Below are positions 9,453 through 19,092 of a DNA stretch of 62,277 nucleotides, piece after piece (position 1 is the stretch's first letter; every line of letters starts with the position of its first letter). A model generated the notes under the pieces. It did no database searches, was not told the origin of the DNA, and worked only from the letters and a program-made list of their open reading frames with translations. Source of the stretch: Sulfuritalea sp. (GTDB lineage: Bacteria > Pseudomonadota > Gammaproteobacteria > Burkholderiales > Rhodocyclaceae); the NCBI GenBank assembly GCA_030651305.1, contig JAUSCI010000031.1, forward strand, positions 1 to 62,277. The letters run 5' to 3'. A program made the position numbers and the translations under genes.

Positions 9453-9887
9453 ATGAAGGCACAGCTTCCGAAACCTACAGGCGCATTTGTCGGCGCGTCC
9501 TGGACTGCGTTGCTCGTCGGCTCCATCACTTTTCTGTCAGGGCTGTGGAATGGCGCCATGCCGAATTACGAAAAGGGCTTTTACTTCACGGTCCTGATGT
9601 TCGGACTTTACGCCTCCGTGTCGCTGCAAAAAGCCGTTCGCGATCGAATGGAAGGCATACCGGTTACCGGTATCTATTTCGGGCTTTCATGGGTGGCCGT
9701 GGGCATGTCGATCCTCCTGCTCACCGTGGGTCTCTGGAATGCGGGTATCGGGTCGAGCGAGAAGGGTTTTTTTGCGATGTCTTTCCTGATGAGCCTGTTT
9801 GCCGCCGTTGCGGTCCAGAAGAACATTCGCGATCTGGCGCTGTTCAAAGAGGAATCTTCACAACCGGAGCCTGAGCCGGAGTCCTGA
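9453..9887 (+). CDS. YiaA/YiaB-type inner membrane protein
   Basis: A 144-residue protein with four predicted membrane segments in two similar halves. Each half has the pattern hydrophobic helix, SGLWNA or TVGLWNA, a short YEKGFY or SEKGFF loop, then a second helix ending in VSLQKAVRD or VAVQKNIRD. This internal duplication and the xEKGF loop are the YiaA signature. ATG 9453 is preferred to 9429 because AAGGGGG lies about 15 bp upstream. The function of YiaA proteins is not known. Confidence 0.82.
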   Translation: MKAQLPKPTGAFVGASWTALLVGSITFLSGLWNGAMPNYEKGFYFTVLMFGLYASVSLQKAVRDRMEGIPVTGIYFGLSWVAVGMSILLLTVGLWNAGIGSSEKGFFAMSFLMSLFAAVAVQKNIRDLALFKEESSQPEPEPES

Positions 9888-9905
9888 GCGGCTCGGCGCG
9901 CTTTT

Positions 9906-10003
9906 CTAGGCCTGCTCCAGGGTCAGGATCCGCGCGCCTTCGGCGACCTGCTGGCCTTCCTCGACGAACACCTCGACGACGCGGCCGGCGGTGCGCGAAG
10001 ATG
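9906..10003 (-). pseudogene. Remnant of a lipoyl/biotinyl carrier-domain gene
   Basis: About 27 codons ending at TAG 9906 encode AGRVVEVFVEEGQQVAEGAR and a short tail. This aligns with the C-terminal third of the intact lipoyl-domain protein at 21504-21776 (AGRVVKVFVEAGQEVAEGTV), and the DNA is also similar. The domain start and lysine site are missing, so this is a decayed duplicate. The rest of 9888-10142 shows no gene. Confidence 0.55.
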
Positions 10004-10142
10004 TCGAGCATACGGTCGATTGACGCCTGAAGCCAAGCGTAGTACCGGTCGACCGCGAGCTTAGGTTGCTCCGCAGCGGTGATGTCGATATCATGGCCTC
10101 CGCGGCGCAGGGAGGCGCCCGGCCAAGACAGGGGGCGACAAG

Positions 10143-13100
10143 GTGGAATCGAGATTGACGGCGGCGCTGGGCGCGCTACTGCGGTGGGTGCTATTCCCGC
10201 TGCGCTTGCTCGGGTGGATTCTCGCCGCGCTGTTCGGCCGCTTGTCCTGGAACCCGCCGCGCTGGGCGACGATACTGCGTGGCGGCGCCGCGTCTGCCGG
10301 GACCTGGCTGCGCGACAACCCGCGGCGCGTCAAGCGCTGGGCCGGCGGCATTGCAGCCGCCGGGGCAGTGGCCGCCGTCGGCGGCTACCTCTGGCACAAC
10401 ATGCCGCGCCCGCAACTGGTCGCCTACGAGGTCGTTGCTCCGACGCTGACGCCCTACGCCGACGACAATCCCAAGCCGGCACCGCTGATCGTCCGCTTTG
10501 CCGGTGCTGCCGCGCCGCTGGCCCAGGTCGACAAGGCGCCGGCCGTGCTCCCGGTGCTGGCTCCGGCGCTCGAAGGCCGCTGGCAATGGGCCGGCGATCG
10601 CGTCCTCAGCTTCGAGCCGAAGACCGACTGGCCGGTGGGGCAGGGCTACGAAGCGCGCATCGATCGATCCCTCCTCAGCGACAACGTCCGCGTCGAGAAC
10701 TACGCCTTCAAGTTCGCCACGGTGCCCTTCGAGGTATCGGTCAAGGGCGGAGAGTTCTACCAGGATCCGGTTTCGCCCACGCACAAGAAAGCCATCGTCA
10801 ACGTCGCCTTCAGCCATCCCGTGGCGCCCGAGGAATTCGAGAAGCGCATCGCGCTGCGCATGGAGGGCCAGAAGGAAGGGGTGCTGGGAGTCGGCGCTGA
10901 CAGCACGGCGTTCACGGTGAGCTATGACAAAAAGAAGCTCGCGGCCTTCGTCCATTCGGCGCCGATTGCGATCCCGAACAAGGACAGTTTCGTCGACCTC
11001 AAGCTGGCGGCCGGCGTGCGGGCGCAGAAGGGCGGCCCGGGCAGCGCCGCCGAGCTGACGCAGCGGGTCGCCGTGCCGGGGCTGTTCAGCCTGCGCTTGA
11101 ACGGCGCCGACATGGTGCTGGTCAACAACGAGCGCTTCGAGCCGGAGCAGGTGTTGAACCTGGAGGCATCCGCCCCGGTACATGAGCAGGAGATGCGGCA
11201 GAAAGTCAGCGCCTGGGTGCTGCCCGAGTTCAATCCCGAAACGCCGGCCGAGCAGCGCAAGCGCCCCTACCACTGGGGCGACGTGCGCGCGATCGGCGAG
11301 GGCCTGCTCAAGCAGTCGCAGGTGCTCCCGTTGAAGCCGATCCCGGCCGAACGCGAGCATGTCGCCCTGCACAGCTACAAGTTCGAGGCCGACGTCGGCC
11401 GTTACGTCTACCTCAAGGTCGACAAGGGGCTCAAGTCCTTCGGCGGCTACCAGATGGCCGAGACCTTCGACCGCATCGTGCGCGTCAAGCCCTTCCCCAA
11501 GGAGGTGCGCATCCTGCATTCCGGCTCGCTGCTGCCCCTGTCGGGCGAACGCAAGGTGCCGGTGCTGGCGCGCGACGTGCCGGCGCTGTATTACGAAATC
11601 GGCCGCGTGCTGCCGGGCCAGATCCAGCACCTGGTGAGCCAGTCGGCGGGAGAATTCGGCAAGCCCGGCTTCAACTACAACTTCGGTTTCGACAACCTCA
11701 GCGAGCGCCTGACGGAAGTCGTCACCCTGCCGTCGCTGCCGCCCGGCAAGGCGCAATACACCGGCCTTGACCTCGGCCGCTACCTCGGCAGCGGCGAAGG
11801 CCGCCGCGGCCTGTTCATGGTCAAGGTGCAGCCCTGGGATGTCGCCAACAAGCGGGCCGCGGGAAAGGCCGACGCGCGGCTCATCGTGCTGACCGACCTC
11901 GGGCTGCTGGTGAAGCAGGCGGTCGACGGCAGCCAGGACGTGTTCGTGCAGTCCATCGCCGCCGGCACCCCGGTGGCCGGCGCCACGGTGCAGGTGATCG
12001 GCCGCAATGGCCTGCCCGTGCTGTCGCAGGATACCGATGCCGACGGCCACGTGCGCTTCCCCGCGCTCAAGGATTTCAAGCGCGAGCAGGCGCCCGTGCT
12101 CTATCTGGTGAAGAAGGGCGGCGACCTGTCCTTCCTGCCGCGCGAGCGCGGCGACCGGATGCTCGACCTCTCGCGCTTCGATGTCGGCGGCGTCACCAGC
12201 GGGGCCCAGCCCGACAAGCTGCAGGCCTACCTGTTCAGCGACCGCGGCATCTACCGCCCGGGCGAGGAATTCCGCATCGGCATGATCGTGCGCGCCGCCG
12301 ACTGGGCGCAGAAGCTCGGCGGCATACCGCTGGAATTGAGCATCGCCGACGCGCGCGGCCTCACCGTCCGGCGCGAGCGCATCAAGCTGCCCGACTCGGG
12401 CTTCATCGAAACCGCCTACGCCACGGAGGACACCTCGCCCACCGGCGCCTGGACGGTCAACCTCCACATCGTCAAGGACAACCACCCCGGCAGCCTGATC
12501 GGTTCCACCACGGTCAAGGTGCAGGATTTCCAGCCCGACCGCATGAAGATGAGCGCGCGCTTCTCCGACGAGGCGGTGGAAGGCTGGGTCTCGCCCGAGA
12601 ACCTCAAGGCGCGCATCAACCTGCAGAACCTGTTCGGCACGCCGGCGGCAAATCGCAAGGTGAAGGCCGCGGTCACGCTCTACCCGGCCTATCCCTCCTT
12701 CCCGTCTTACCGCGATTTCAGCTTCTACGATCCGCAGCGCGCCAAGGAAAGCTTCCAGGACAAGCTGCCGGACGGCGCCACCGACGACAAGGGCGAGGCC
12801 GAGTTCGACCTGCGCCTGCAGCGCTTTGCCCGCGCCACCTACCGCGTGCATTTCGTCGCCCAGGGCTTCGAGGCCGAGGGCGGGCGCGGCGTCGCAGCCG
12901 AACGCAGCGTGCTGGTCTCCAGCATGCCCTACCTGGTCGGCTTCAAGGCCGACGGCGATCTGCGCTATGTCAACAAGGGCGCGGCGCGCAGCGTTGCTTT
13001 GCTCGCCATCGACTCTAAGGCGAAGAAGACCGCCGCCGACAAGCTGACGCTGATCCATCTCGAGCGCAAGTTCGTGTCGGTGCTGACCAAGCAGGAATCG

Positions 13101-16043
13101 GGCGTCTTCAAGTATGAGTCGAAGCGCAAGGAGACCACGCTCTCCGAGAAGCCCTTCGCGATTCCCGCCGCCGGCCTGCGCCTGGCGCTGGCCACCGAGG
13201 CGCCGGGCGACTACGCGCTGGCGATCCGCGATGCGCAGGGACAGGAGCTGAACCGCATCGAATATTCGGTGGCCGGCCACGGCAACCTCTCGCGCTCGCT
13301 GGAGAAGAACGCCGAACTGCAAATCCAGTTGGCGAAGACCGACGTCGCGCCGGGCCAGGAGATCGAGTTGCAGATACGTGCGCCCTACACCGGCACCGGC
13401 CTCATCACCATCGAGCGCGACAAGGTTTATGCATGGCGCTGGTTCAAGGCCAGCGCCACCAACACGGTGCAGAAGATCAAGGTCCCGGCCGGGCTCGAAG
13501 GCAACGGCTACGTCGCGGTCAGCTTCGTGCGCGACATCAATTCGCCGGAAATCTTCATGAGCCCGCTGTCGCATGGCGTGGCGCCCTTCTCGGTCAGCCT
13601 GGAGCAGCGCCGGAACAAGATCGCCATCGCCGCGCCAGAGCTGGTCAAGCCCGGCGAGGTTTTCCGCATGAAAGTGAAAACCGCGAAGCCGGCGAAGATC
13701 GTGGTCTTCGCCGTGGATGAAGGCATCCTGCAGGTCGCCGGCTACAAGACGCCGGACCCGCTCGGCCATTTCTTCCAGAAGCGCGCGCTGGAGGTGCGCA
13801 CGGCGCAGATCCTCGACCTGATCCTGCCCGAGTTCAAGCGCCTGGTCGAAAGCGCGGCGCCGGGCGGCGACGCCGAAGGCGCACTGGGCAAGCATCTCAA
13901 TCCCTTCAAGCGCAAGCGCGACAAGCCGGTGGCCTGGTGGTCGGGCATCGTCGATGTCGGGCCCGGCGGCAAGGATCTCAGCTATGCCGTGCCCGATTAC
14001 TTCAACGGCACGCTGCGCGTGATGGCCGTCGCCGTTTCCGCCGAGGCCATCGGCGTCCTCGAAAAGAAGGCGCTGGTGCGCGGCGATTTCGTGCTCTCGC
14101 CCAACGTGCCGACCCAGGTCGCGCCCGGCGACGAGTTCGAGGTCGGCGTCGGCATCGCCAACAACCTGCCCGGCTCCGGCAAGGGCGCCGCCGTGCGCCT
14201 GGAACTCAAGACCTCGCCGCATCTGCAGGTCGTGGGCGAATCGCGGCAGGAATTGAAGATCGACGAACTGCGCGAGGGCGCCGCCGTGTTCCGCGTGCGT
14301 GCCACCGACAAGCTGGGTTCCGGTCGCCTCGAATTCAGCGCCGCGCACGGCAGCAAGTCGACCAAGCTGACGGTGGATACCAGCGTGCGGCCGGCCGTGC
14401 CCTACCGCGTCAGCCTCGCCTTCGGCAACGTCAAGCCCGGCGGCAGCCTCGAAGTGGCGACACCGCGCGCCATGCACGACGAGTTCCGCACGCTCTCCGC
14501 CGGCATCTCGCACCTGCCGCTGGTCATGGGGCAGGGGCTGGTCGCCTACCTCGACAAGAATCCCTACGGCTGCACCGAGCAGCTCGTCAGCCAGGCGCTG
14601 CCGGCCGTGGTGTTGCAGGCCCGGCCGGAGTTCGGCACGACGCGCAACGTATCCGAGGAAAGCGTGGCGAAGATCGTCGGCATGCTGCGCGGGCGGCAGA
14701 ACCAGGAAGGCGGCTTCGGCCTCTGGGCCGCCAACCACCACGTGATGCCCTGGGTTTCCGCCTATGCCGTGCACTTCCTGCTCGAAGCGCGCGACCGCGG
14801 CCATGCCGTGCCGGCCGACATGCTGCGCAGTGCCGACGACTGGCTGCAGCAGTACGCCGCCGGCGAAGGTGGCACGGGCGGTGGCACGGGCGGCGGGCTG
14901 GCCGGCGGGCTGGCCGGCGAGCGCACCCGCGCCTATGCCATCTACCTGCTGGCGCGCCAGGGCCGCGCCGTCGGCCCGCTGGCGACGGCCCTGCAACAGC
15001 GGCTGGCCGCCGCGCATGCCAAAGCCTGGCGCCAGGACATCGCCGCCGCCTACCTCGCCGCCGCCTACCAACTGATGAAGCAGGAACGCCTGGCCGAGGA
15101 CCTGCTGCGCGACATGCGGCCGGGAGCCGGCGCACTGCCCTGGGCCGACTACTACGACGGCCTGGCGCGCGACGCGCAATTCATCTACCTGCTGTCGCGG
15201 CACTTCCCCAAGGAACTCAAGCGACTCGATGCCGCCGCGCTCGAAGCCCTGGCCGGCCCCATCCGTGAGAACCGCTACAACACGCTGTCCTCGGCCTACA
15301 CCCTGCTCGCGCTGGACGCCTACGCCAGCGCCACCGGCGATGACACCCAGGGCAAGTTCAGCCTTGCCGAGATCCTCGCCGACGGCAGCAAGCGGTCGCT
15401 GGCGCTGCCCGGCGGGCTGATGCCGCGCGCCGCCTTCACCGCCCAGGCGGCGAAGCTGCAGTTCGGCTCCGCCAGCGAGCACCCGGCCTGGACCGTGGTG
15501 AACCAGTCCGGCTTCGACCGCGCCCTGCCGGCGACCGAGATCAAGCAGGGCATCGAAGTCTTCCGCGAGTACAAGGATGGCGCCGGCAAGGCCGTCGCCA
15601 GCGTCAAGCTGGGCGACGAGGTCGAAGTCCATCTGCGTATCCGCGCCATCGGGGCCGGCGCGGTGCAGGACGTGGCCATCGTCGACCTGCTGCCCGGCGG
15701 CTTCGAGGTCGTCCCCGAGCGGCGCGACGCGCCGGCCGCGGCCGCGGCCGGCGAGGAAGGCGGCGAGGGCGAAGGCGCCGCGGACGGCGAAGACAAGGCC
15801 GCGGCCTGGGTCTCGCCCGTCGGCAGCGCCAAATCCACCTGGCATCCCGACTACGCCGACGTGCGCGAAGACCGCGTAGTGCTCTACGGCGCCGTCGAGA
15901 ACCAGGCCGCGCTGTTCATCTACAAGATCAAGGCCACCAACGCCGGCAGCTACACCGTGCCGCCGACCTACGCCGAAGGCATGTACGACCGCAAGGTCGA
16001 AGCGCGGTCACTGGGTGGGAGGATTGTGGTGGAGAAGAAGTAG
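10143..16043 (+). CDS. Bacterial alpha-2-macroglobulin family protein (YfhM-like)
   Basis: A 1966-residue envelope protein. Unlike typical lipoprotein members it begins with two hydrophobic segments (about residues 8-36 and 68-85), so it is probably anchored in the inner membrane and exposed to the periplasm. MG-type beta domains follow; the bait region is expected around residues 900-1250; the thioester motif is GCTEQLV with Cys about residue 1477; a terpene-cyclase-like helical domain follows (GMLRGRQNQEGGFGLW). Such proteins trap invading proteases and work with PbpC, whose gene lies 3 kb away on the other strand. The start is GTG. A repeat-like stretch (10888-10910) lies inside. Confidence 0.9.
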   Translation: MESRLTAALGALLRWVLFPLRLLGWILAALFGRLSWNPPRWATILRGGAASAGTWLRDNPRRVKRWAGGIAAAGAVAAVGGYLWHNMPRPQLVAYEVVAPTLTPYADDNPKPAPLIVRFAGAAAPLAQVDKAPAVLPVLAPALEGRWQWAGDRVLSFEPKTDWPVGQGYEARIDRSLLSDNVRVENYAFKFATVPFEVSVKGGEFYQDPVSPTHKKAIVNVAFSHPVAPEEFEKRIALRMEGQKEGVLGVGADSTAFTVSYDKKKLAAFVHSAPIAIPNKDSFVDLKLAAGVRAQKGGPGSAAELTQRVAVPGLFSLRLNGADMVLVNNERFEPEQVLNLEASAPVHEQEMRQKVSAWVLPEFNPETPAEQRKRPYHWGDVRAIGEGLLKQSQVLPLKPIPAEREHVALHSYKFEADVGRYVYLKVDKGLKSFGGYQMAETFDRIVRVKPFPKEVRILHSGSLLPLSGERKVPVLARDVPALYYEIGRVLPGQIQHLVSQSAGEFGKPGFNYNFGFDNLSERLTEVVTLPSLPPGKAQYTGLDLGRYLGSGEGRRGLFMVKVQPWDVANKRAAGKADARLIVLTDLGLLVKQAVDGSQDVFVQSIAAGTPVAGATVQVIGRNGLPVLSQDTDADGHVRFPALKDFKREQAPVLYLVKKGGDLSFLPRERGDRMLDLSRFDVGGVTSGAQPDKLQAYLFSDRGIYRPGEEFRIGMIVRAADWAQKLGGIPLELSIADARGLTVRRERIKLPDSGFIETAYATEDTSPTGAWTVNLHIVKDNHPGSLIGSTTVKVQDFQPDRMKMSARFSDEAVEGWVSPENLKARINLQNLFGTPAANRKVKAAVTLYPAYPSFPSYRDFSFYDPQRAKESFQDKLPDGATDDKGEAEFDLRLQRFARATYRVHFVAQGFEAEGGRGVAAERSVLVSSMPYLVGFKADGDLRYVNKGAARSVALLAIDSKAKKTAADKLTLIHLERKFVSVLTKQESGVFKYESKRKETTLSEKPFAIPAAGLRLALATEAPGDYALAIRDAQGQELNRIEYSVAGHGNLSRSLEKNAELQIQLAKTDVAPGQEIELQIRAPYTGTGLITIERDKVYAWRWFKASATNTVQKIKVPAGLEGNGYVAVSFVRDINSPEIFMSPLSHGVAPFSVSLEQRRNKIAIAAPELVKPGEVFRMKVKTAKPAKIVVFAVDEGILQVAGYKTPDPLGHFFQKRALEVRTAQILDLILPEFKRLVESAAPGGDAEGALGKHLNPFKRKRDKPVAWWSGIVDVGPGGKDLSYAVPDYFNGTLRVMAVAVSAEAIGVLEKKALVRGDFVLSPNVPTQVAPGDEFEVGVGIANNLPGSGKGAAVRLELKTSPHLQVVGESRQELKIDELREGAAVFRVRATDKLGSGRLEFSAAHGSKSTKLTVDTSVRPAVPYRVSLAFGNVKPGGSLEVATPRAMHDEFRTLSAGISHLPLVMGQGLVAYLDKNPYGCTEQLVSQALPAVVLQARPEFGTTRNVSEESVAKIVGMLRGRQNQEGGFGLWAANHHVMPWVSAYAVHFLLEARDRGHAVPADMLRSADDWLQQYAAGEGGTGGGTGGGLAGGLAGERTRAYAIYLLARQGRAVGPLATALQQRLAAAHAKAWRQDIAAAYLAAAYQLMKQERLAEDLLRDMRPGAGALPWADYYDGLARDAQFIYLLSRHFPKELKRLDAAALEALAGPIRENRYNTLSSAYTLLALDAYASATGDDTQGKFSLAEILADGSKRSLALPGGLMPRAAFTAQAAKLQFGSASEHPAWTVVNQSGFDRALPATEIKQGIEVFREYKDGAGKAVASVKLGDEVEVHLRIRAIGAGAVQDVAIVDLLPGGFEVVPERRDAPAAAAAGEEGGEGEGAADGEDKAAAWVSPVGSAKSTWHPDYADVREDRVVLYGAVENQAALFIYKIKATNAGSYTVPPTYAEGMYDRKVEARSLGGRIVVEKK
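10888..10910 (+). repeat. Dispersed repeat-like copy inside the alpha-2-macroglobulin gene
   Basis: GAGTCGGCGCTGA followed by CAGCACGGCG matches the repeat core at about 20 of 22 bases. It encodes VGADSTA in the same reading frame as the copies in gcvP and dnaE2. It may be chance. Confidence 0.4.
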
Positions 16044-16401
16044 GGCGGTGGGGGCGGGCGAGAGTGGAGGCGCGGAGCGGTTGACTCAAGTGGTAAGCGG
16101 TCGTTTCGCCTCGTACTGAAAGTCGGCGCTGGTGATACGGCGGGTGATCGGTCTGAGTTGCCGACTATGCCTCAAGAAATTTGCTCTTGAACGACCACTA
16201 TCCGAAAACCCTATCATGATGAGAAAGTCCTGCATGCAAGCTTTCATGAAGCCACGTATAACCCCGTTCCTGAGTAACAAATGGAGTCGCGAAGCATCCG
16301 CCGTCGAATTGGGCGATTGCATTTCCTCGATCGATCAACACTTCGATCATGAAATTCTGGCTGCAGTTGGCCGTACGCAAATTTGTTGAGGTGCATAAGC
16401 A
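16044..16401. other. Intergenic region before the RhuM gene
   Basis: About 360 bp of lower GC than the flanks. Apart from a dispersed repeat at 16119-16142 I see no gene; short frames on both strands match nothing I know. The base composition shift suggests that the RhuM gene and this leader were acquired together. Confidence 0.4.
16119..16142 (+). repeat. Dispersed repeat copy 3
   Basis: AAAGTCGGCGCTGG followed by TGATACGGCG, downstream of the alpha-2-macroglobulin gene. Confidence 0.7.
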
Positions 16402-17496
16402 ATGACCAAGGAAAACAAGCCCATCGAGAAGCAAGGTATCGCCGTTAGCGCTGGTGCGGATTCACCCTTCCTTCTCTATGCTGGCGATGACGAGAAAGTA
16501 CATGTTCGCGTGCTCATCCATGCCGAAACCCTCTGGCTGTCCCAGCGCCTCATGGCCGAGCTGTTCCAGACCACACCGGACAACATCGGTCTGCACATCA
16601 GGAACATCTACGCAGAGGGCGAACTGGCAGAAAAAGCAACTGCCGAGGATTTCTCGGTAGTTCAAAACGAAGGCGGTCGGGTCGTTCGGCGGACCCTCAA
16701 GCACTACAGCCTCGATGCCATCATCGCCGTCGGCTACCGCGTCAGTTCCAAGCGTGCCACCCAGTTCCGCATCTGGGCCACGCAGATTCTGAAGGAATAT
16801 ATCCGCAAGGGCTTTGTGCTGGACGACGAACGCCTCAACCAGGGCAAGCAGGTGTTCGGAGAGGACTACTTCCTGGAGTTGCTGGAGCGGGTCCGTTCAA
16901 TCCGTGCCAGCGAACGCCGCATTTATCAGCAGATCACCGACATTTTTGCCGAATGCAGCGTTGACTACGACCCCCGGTCCGACATCACGCAGACCTTCTA
17001 CGCCATGGTGCAGAACAAGTTTCACTATGCCATCACCGGCCAAACCGCCGCCGAGATCATCCACGGCAAAGCTGACCACAGCGCTCCGCATGCTGGCCTG
17101 CTCACCTGGAAAAATGCCCCGCATGGCCGCATCCTGGCCTCGGATGTCACTATCGCCAAGAATTACCTCTCCGAGCCAGAGATCAAGCGGCTGGAGCGCA
17201 CCATTTCCAGTTTCTTCGACTACATCGAAAACATCGTCGAAAACCGCGTGCAGATGAGCATGGCCGATATGGCCGCCAGCGTAGACAAATTCCTGAGTTT
17301 CAATGAGTACGAGGTGCTGACCCACAAGGGCAACATCAGCAAGACGCAGGCCGATCAGAGGGCTCTGGCCGAATATGCGGAATTCAACCGGACGCAGAAA
17401 ATCGAGTCGGACTTTGACCGGGTACTAAAGGCGACGAAGGCTCTCGGGCAAGTGGATGTGAAGCCAGGAAACAAGCGGCGTCGGAAAACAGAATGA
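16402..17496 (+). CDS. RhuM-family (virulence RhuM) protein
   Basis: A 364-residue cytosolic protein of the RhuM family. Family blocks include VLIHAETLWLSQRLMAELFQ, a DNA-binding-like segment (TTPDNIGLHIRNIYAEGEL), RTLKHYSLDAIIAVGYRVSS, RATQFRIWATQILKEYIRKG and a C-terminal Fic-like helical part (GADHSAPHAGLLTWKNAP-type block). RhuM proteins are found in genomic islands and next to restriction or toxin-antitoxin genes; their activity is unproven. Here the gene lies between the envelope protein and a HipA-like kinase, both probably part of one insertion. Confidence 0.85.
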   Translation: MTKENKPIEKQGIAVSAGADSPFLLYAGDDEKVHVRVLIHAETLWLSQRLMAELFQTTPDNIGLHIRNIYAEGELAEKATAEDFSVVQNEGGRVVRRTLKHYSLDAIIAVGYRVSSKRATQFRIWATQILKEYIRKGFVLDDERLNQGKQVFGEDYFLELLERVRSIRASERRIYQQITDIFAECSVDYDPRSDITQTFYAMVQNKFHYAITGQTAAEIIHGKADHSAPHAGLLTWKNAPHGRILASDVTIAKNYLSEPEIKRLERTISSFFDYIENIVENRVQMSMADMAASVDKFLSFNEYEVLTHKGNISKTQADQRALAEYAEFNRTQKIESDFDRVLKATKALGQVDVKPGNKRRRKTE

Positions 17497-17588
17497 CTAC
17501 GAAAGTAAAGTTGAAGGGGCCAGAGACTTTGAAAGTTAAATGTCTCTGAGGTAGGCCGGCTTTCCCAGGGTAGTTCCTTGTCACAGAC

Positions 17589-18932
17589 TCACCCCAGCCG
17601 TCCGATCTTTGTGCTGGCCGTCTCGATGTGGTGTTCCAGCGCGGCGATGCACGGTCCAAACCGGCGGCTGAACCCTGTTGCCGCCATGACCCGGGCGAGG
17701 AAGGCACGCGCCAGTTCTTCTGCGCGCCGCCAGGTTTCGTTGGGCACACTGGCGTGAATGCTCGCCTCGGAGAGGATGTCAGGTATTCCGCCACCACTGC
17801 GTGGCGCGAAGGCCATCGGGGTCATGTCGTAGGCTGGCGCGATGGAACAGGGCGGACCCTGTTCGGCGATGAATGACAGGTTGCCGCTGTGCATATCGGA
17901 GTTGCCGATCAGGGTGCCAAAGGCCCACAGAAGACTTGCGCCATCCGCTGCTTCTGGACGAATTTGGCCGTCAATAACAAGGTGGCGCGCAATGATTGGC
18001 CAGCCACCTGCTCCTGCGCCGACGAATTCGGCATCCAGCGCGGCCAGGGAGAACAGTGCGCGGCGGCCCAGATTGCCGATGCGATCAAAACGCTCGACCT
18101 CGAGGAAGCGCTGACCACCGTGGTCGAATATCCGCGTCTTGGCGGCAGGGATGCCGGCTTCGCGCAGGGTGCCCAGCGCCAGGTGTTCGGCCAGCAGCAG
18201 ATCGCGCCAGCGTTCGCTGACGGGGCCTTGCTCCAGCTCGCTGAACTTGACGATGACGTGCCGGGGTCCACCGGTCGTCACGGCATAGGCAGTGAACTTC
18301 GGCTGCTCGCCCCCGGCTGACGATCCGGCGGTCTCGCCGCGGGCAGCTGCCAGTGCCAACCGGGCATAGTCTTCGGCCTTTCGCGCCTCCGTAATGGGAT
18401 CAGGGACAGCAGCGGCAAGGAATCGATCCCGCGCACTATCGCCCAGCAGGAGATTTCCCACCACGTCATGGCCATGCACAAGCAGCGCCCGCAAGGCGTG
18501 GGTATCGGTCCACTCGGTCAGCCGCTGAGGCAGTCCAAGTTCAGCGCCATGGCGGGCAGCGTACGCACGGCCAAGATATCCCTGAGGGCGCATGTCGAAC
18601 AACCACCACGGCAGGCCGTCACTGTGCAGGGTCACACCGTCCTCCTGGCAGATGACGAAGCCTTCCGGACGCACTGGAACCAGCGTTCCCAGTTGCCTGA
18701 TTCGGCCTTCGGCATCGACCCAATAGATAGGGATGTCGGGCAATCCGCGCATGGTATCGCGTAGCGTGTATTGAATTGATTGCGCAGCTCCGATCCGTAC
18801 CACTTCGTCGCCAAGTTCGGTCAACGCGCGGGAGATCGTCGGCTGACTGACATCAAGACTTTCAATCAGTTGGCGTGCGGACAGCGGCCCGGCGGACAGC
18901 CGCATGCGGATAGTGTCAGCGTGCTGTGACAT
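17589..18932 (-). CDS. yjjJ: HipA-family kinase with N-terminal winged helix (YjjJ-like)
   Basis: A 447-residue protein. Residues 1-60 form a winged helix-turn-helix (GPLSARQLIESLDVSQPTIS); the rest is a HipA-type Ser/Thr kinase with the Gly-loop-like SAGGEQPKF, catalytic loop GTLIGNSDMHSGNLSF (Asp about residue 345) and metal-binding APAYDMTPM. Fusion of the DNA-binding part to the kinase is typical of YjjJ, which lacks a separate HipB antitoxin. No hipB gene is seen nearby. It converges with the RhuM gene. Likely role: growth-arrest toxin acting on a cellular protein. Confidence 0.87.
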   Translation of the reverse strand: MSQHADTIRMRLSAGPLSARQLIESLDVSQPTISRALTELGDEVVRIGAAQSIQYTLRDTMRGLPDIPIYWVDAEGRIRQLGTLVPVRPEGFVICQEDGVTLHSDGLPWWLFDMRPQGYLGRAYAARHGAELGLPQRLTEWTDTHALRALLVHGHDVVGNLLLGDSARDRFLAAAVPDPITEARKAEDYARLALAAARGETAGSSAGGEQPKFTAYAVTTGGPRHVIVKFSELEQGPVSERWRDLLLAEHLALGTLREAGIPAAKTRIFDHGGQRFLEVERFDRIGNLGRRALFSLAALDAEFVGAGAGGWPIIARHLVIDGQIRPEAADGASLLWAFGTLIGNSDMHSGNLSFIAEQGPPCSIAPAYDMTPMAFAPRSGGGIPDILSEASIHASVPNETWRRAEELARAFLARVMAATGFSRRFGPCIAALEHHIETASTKIGRLG

Positions 18933-19092
18933 GTGCGTGAATTAATCTATGAATAGGTTAGTGAATCGCAAGTATAGGTGATTTGAGGTTCATGCAAAAA
19001 ATATCGTAGCTCAAGGCTGCATGTGGCCGAACGTTCACCGCAATCCCGGTGAAGGTGCCGTCTGTGGCCCCGCCCCACCCAACGCCCATTCC

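Noticed and set aside
10191-15845. A 1884-codon open frame on the minus strand opposite the alpha-2-macroglobulin gene
   Set aside because: It mirrors the codon pattern of the real gene in GC-rich DNA, has low-complexity Gly/Ala/Arg/His-rich sequence and no recognisable domain.
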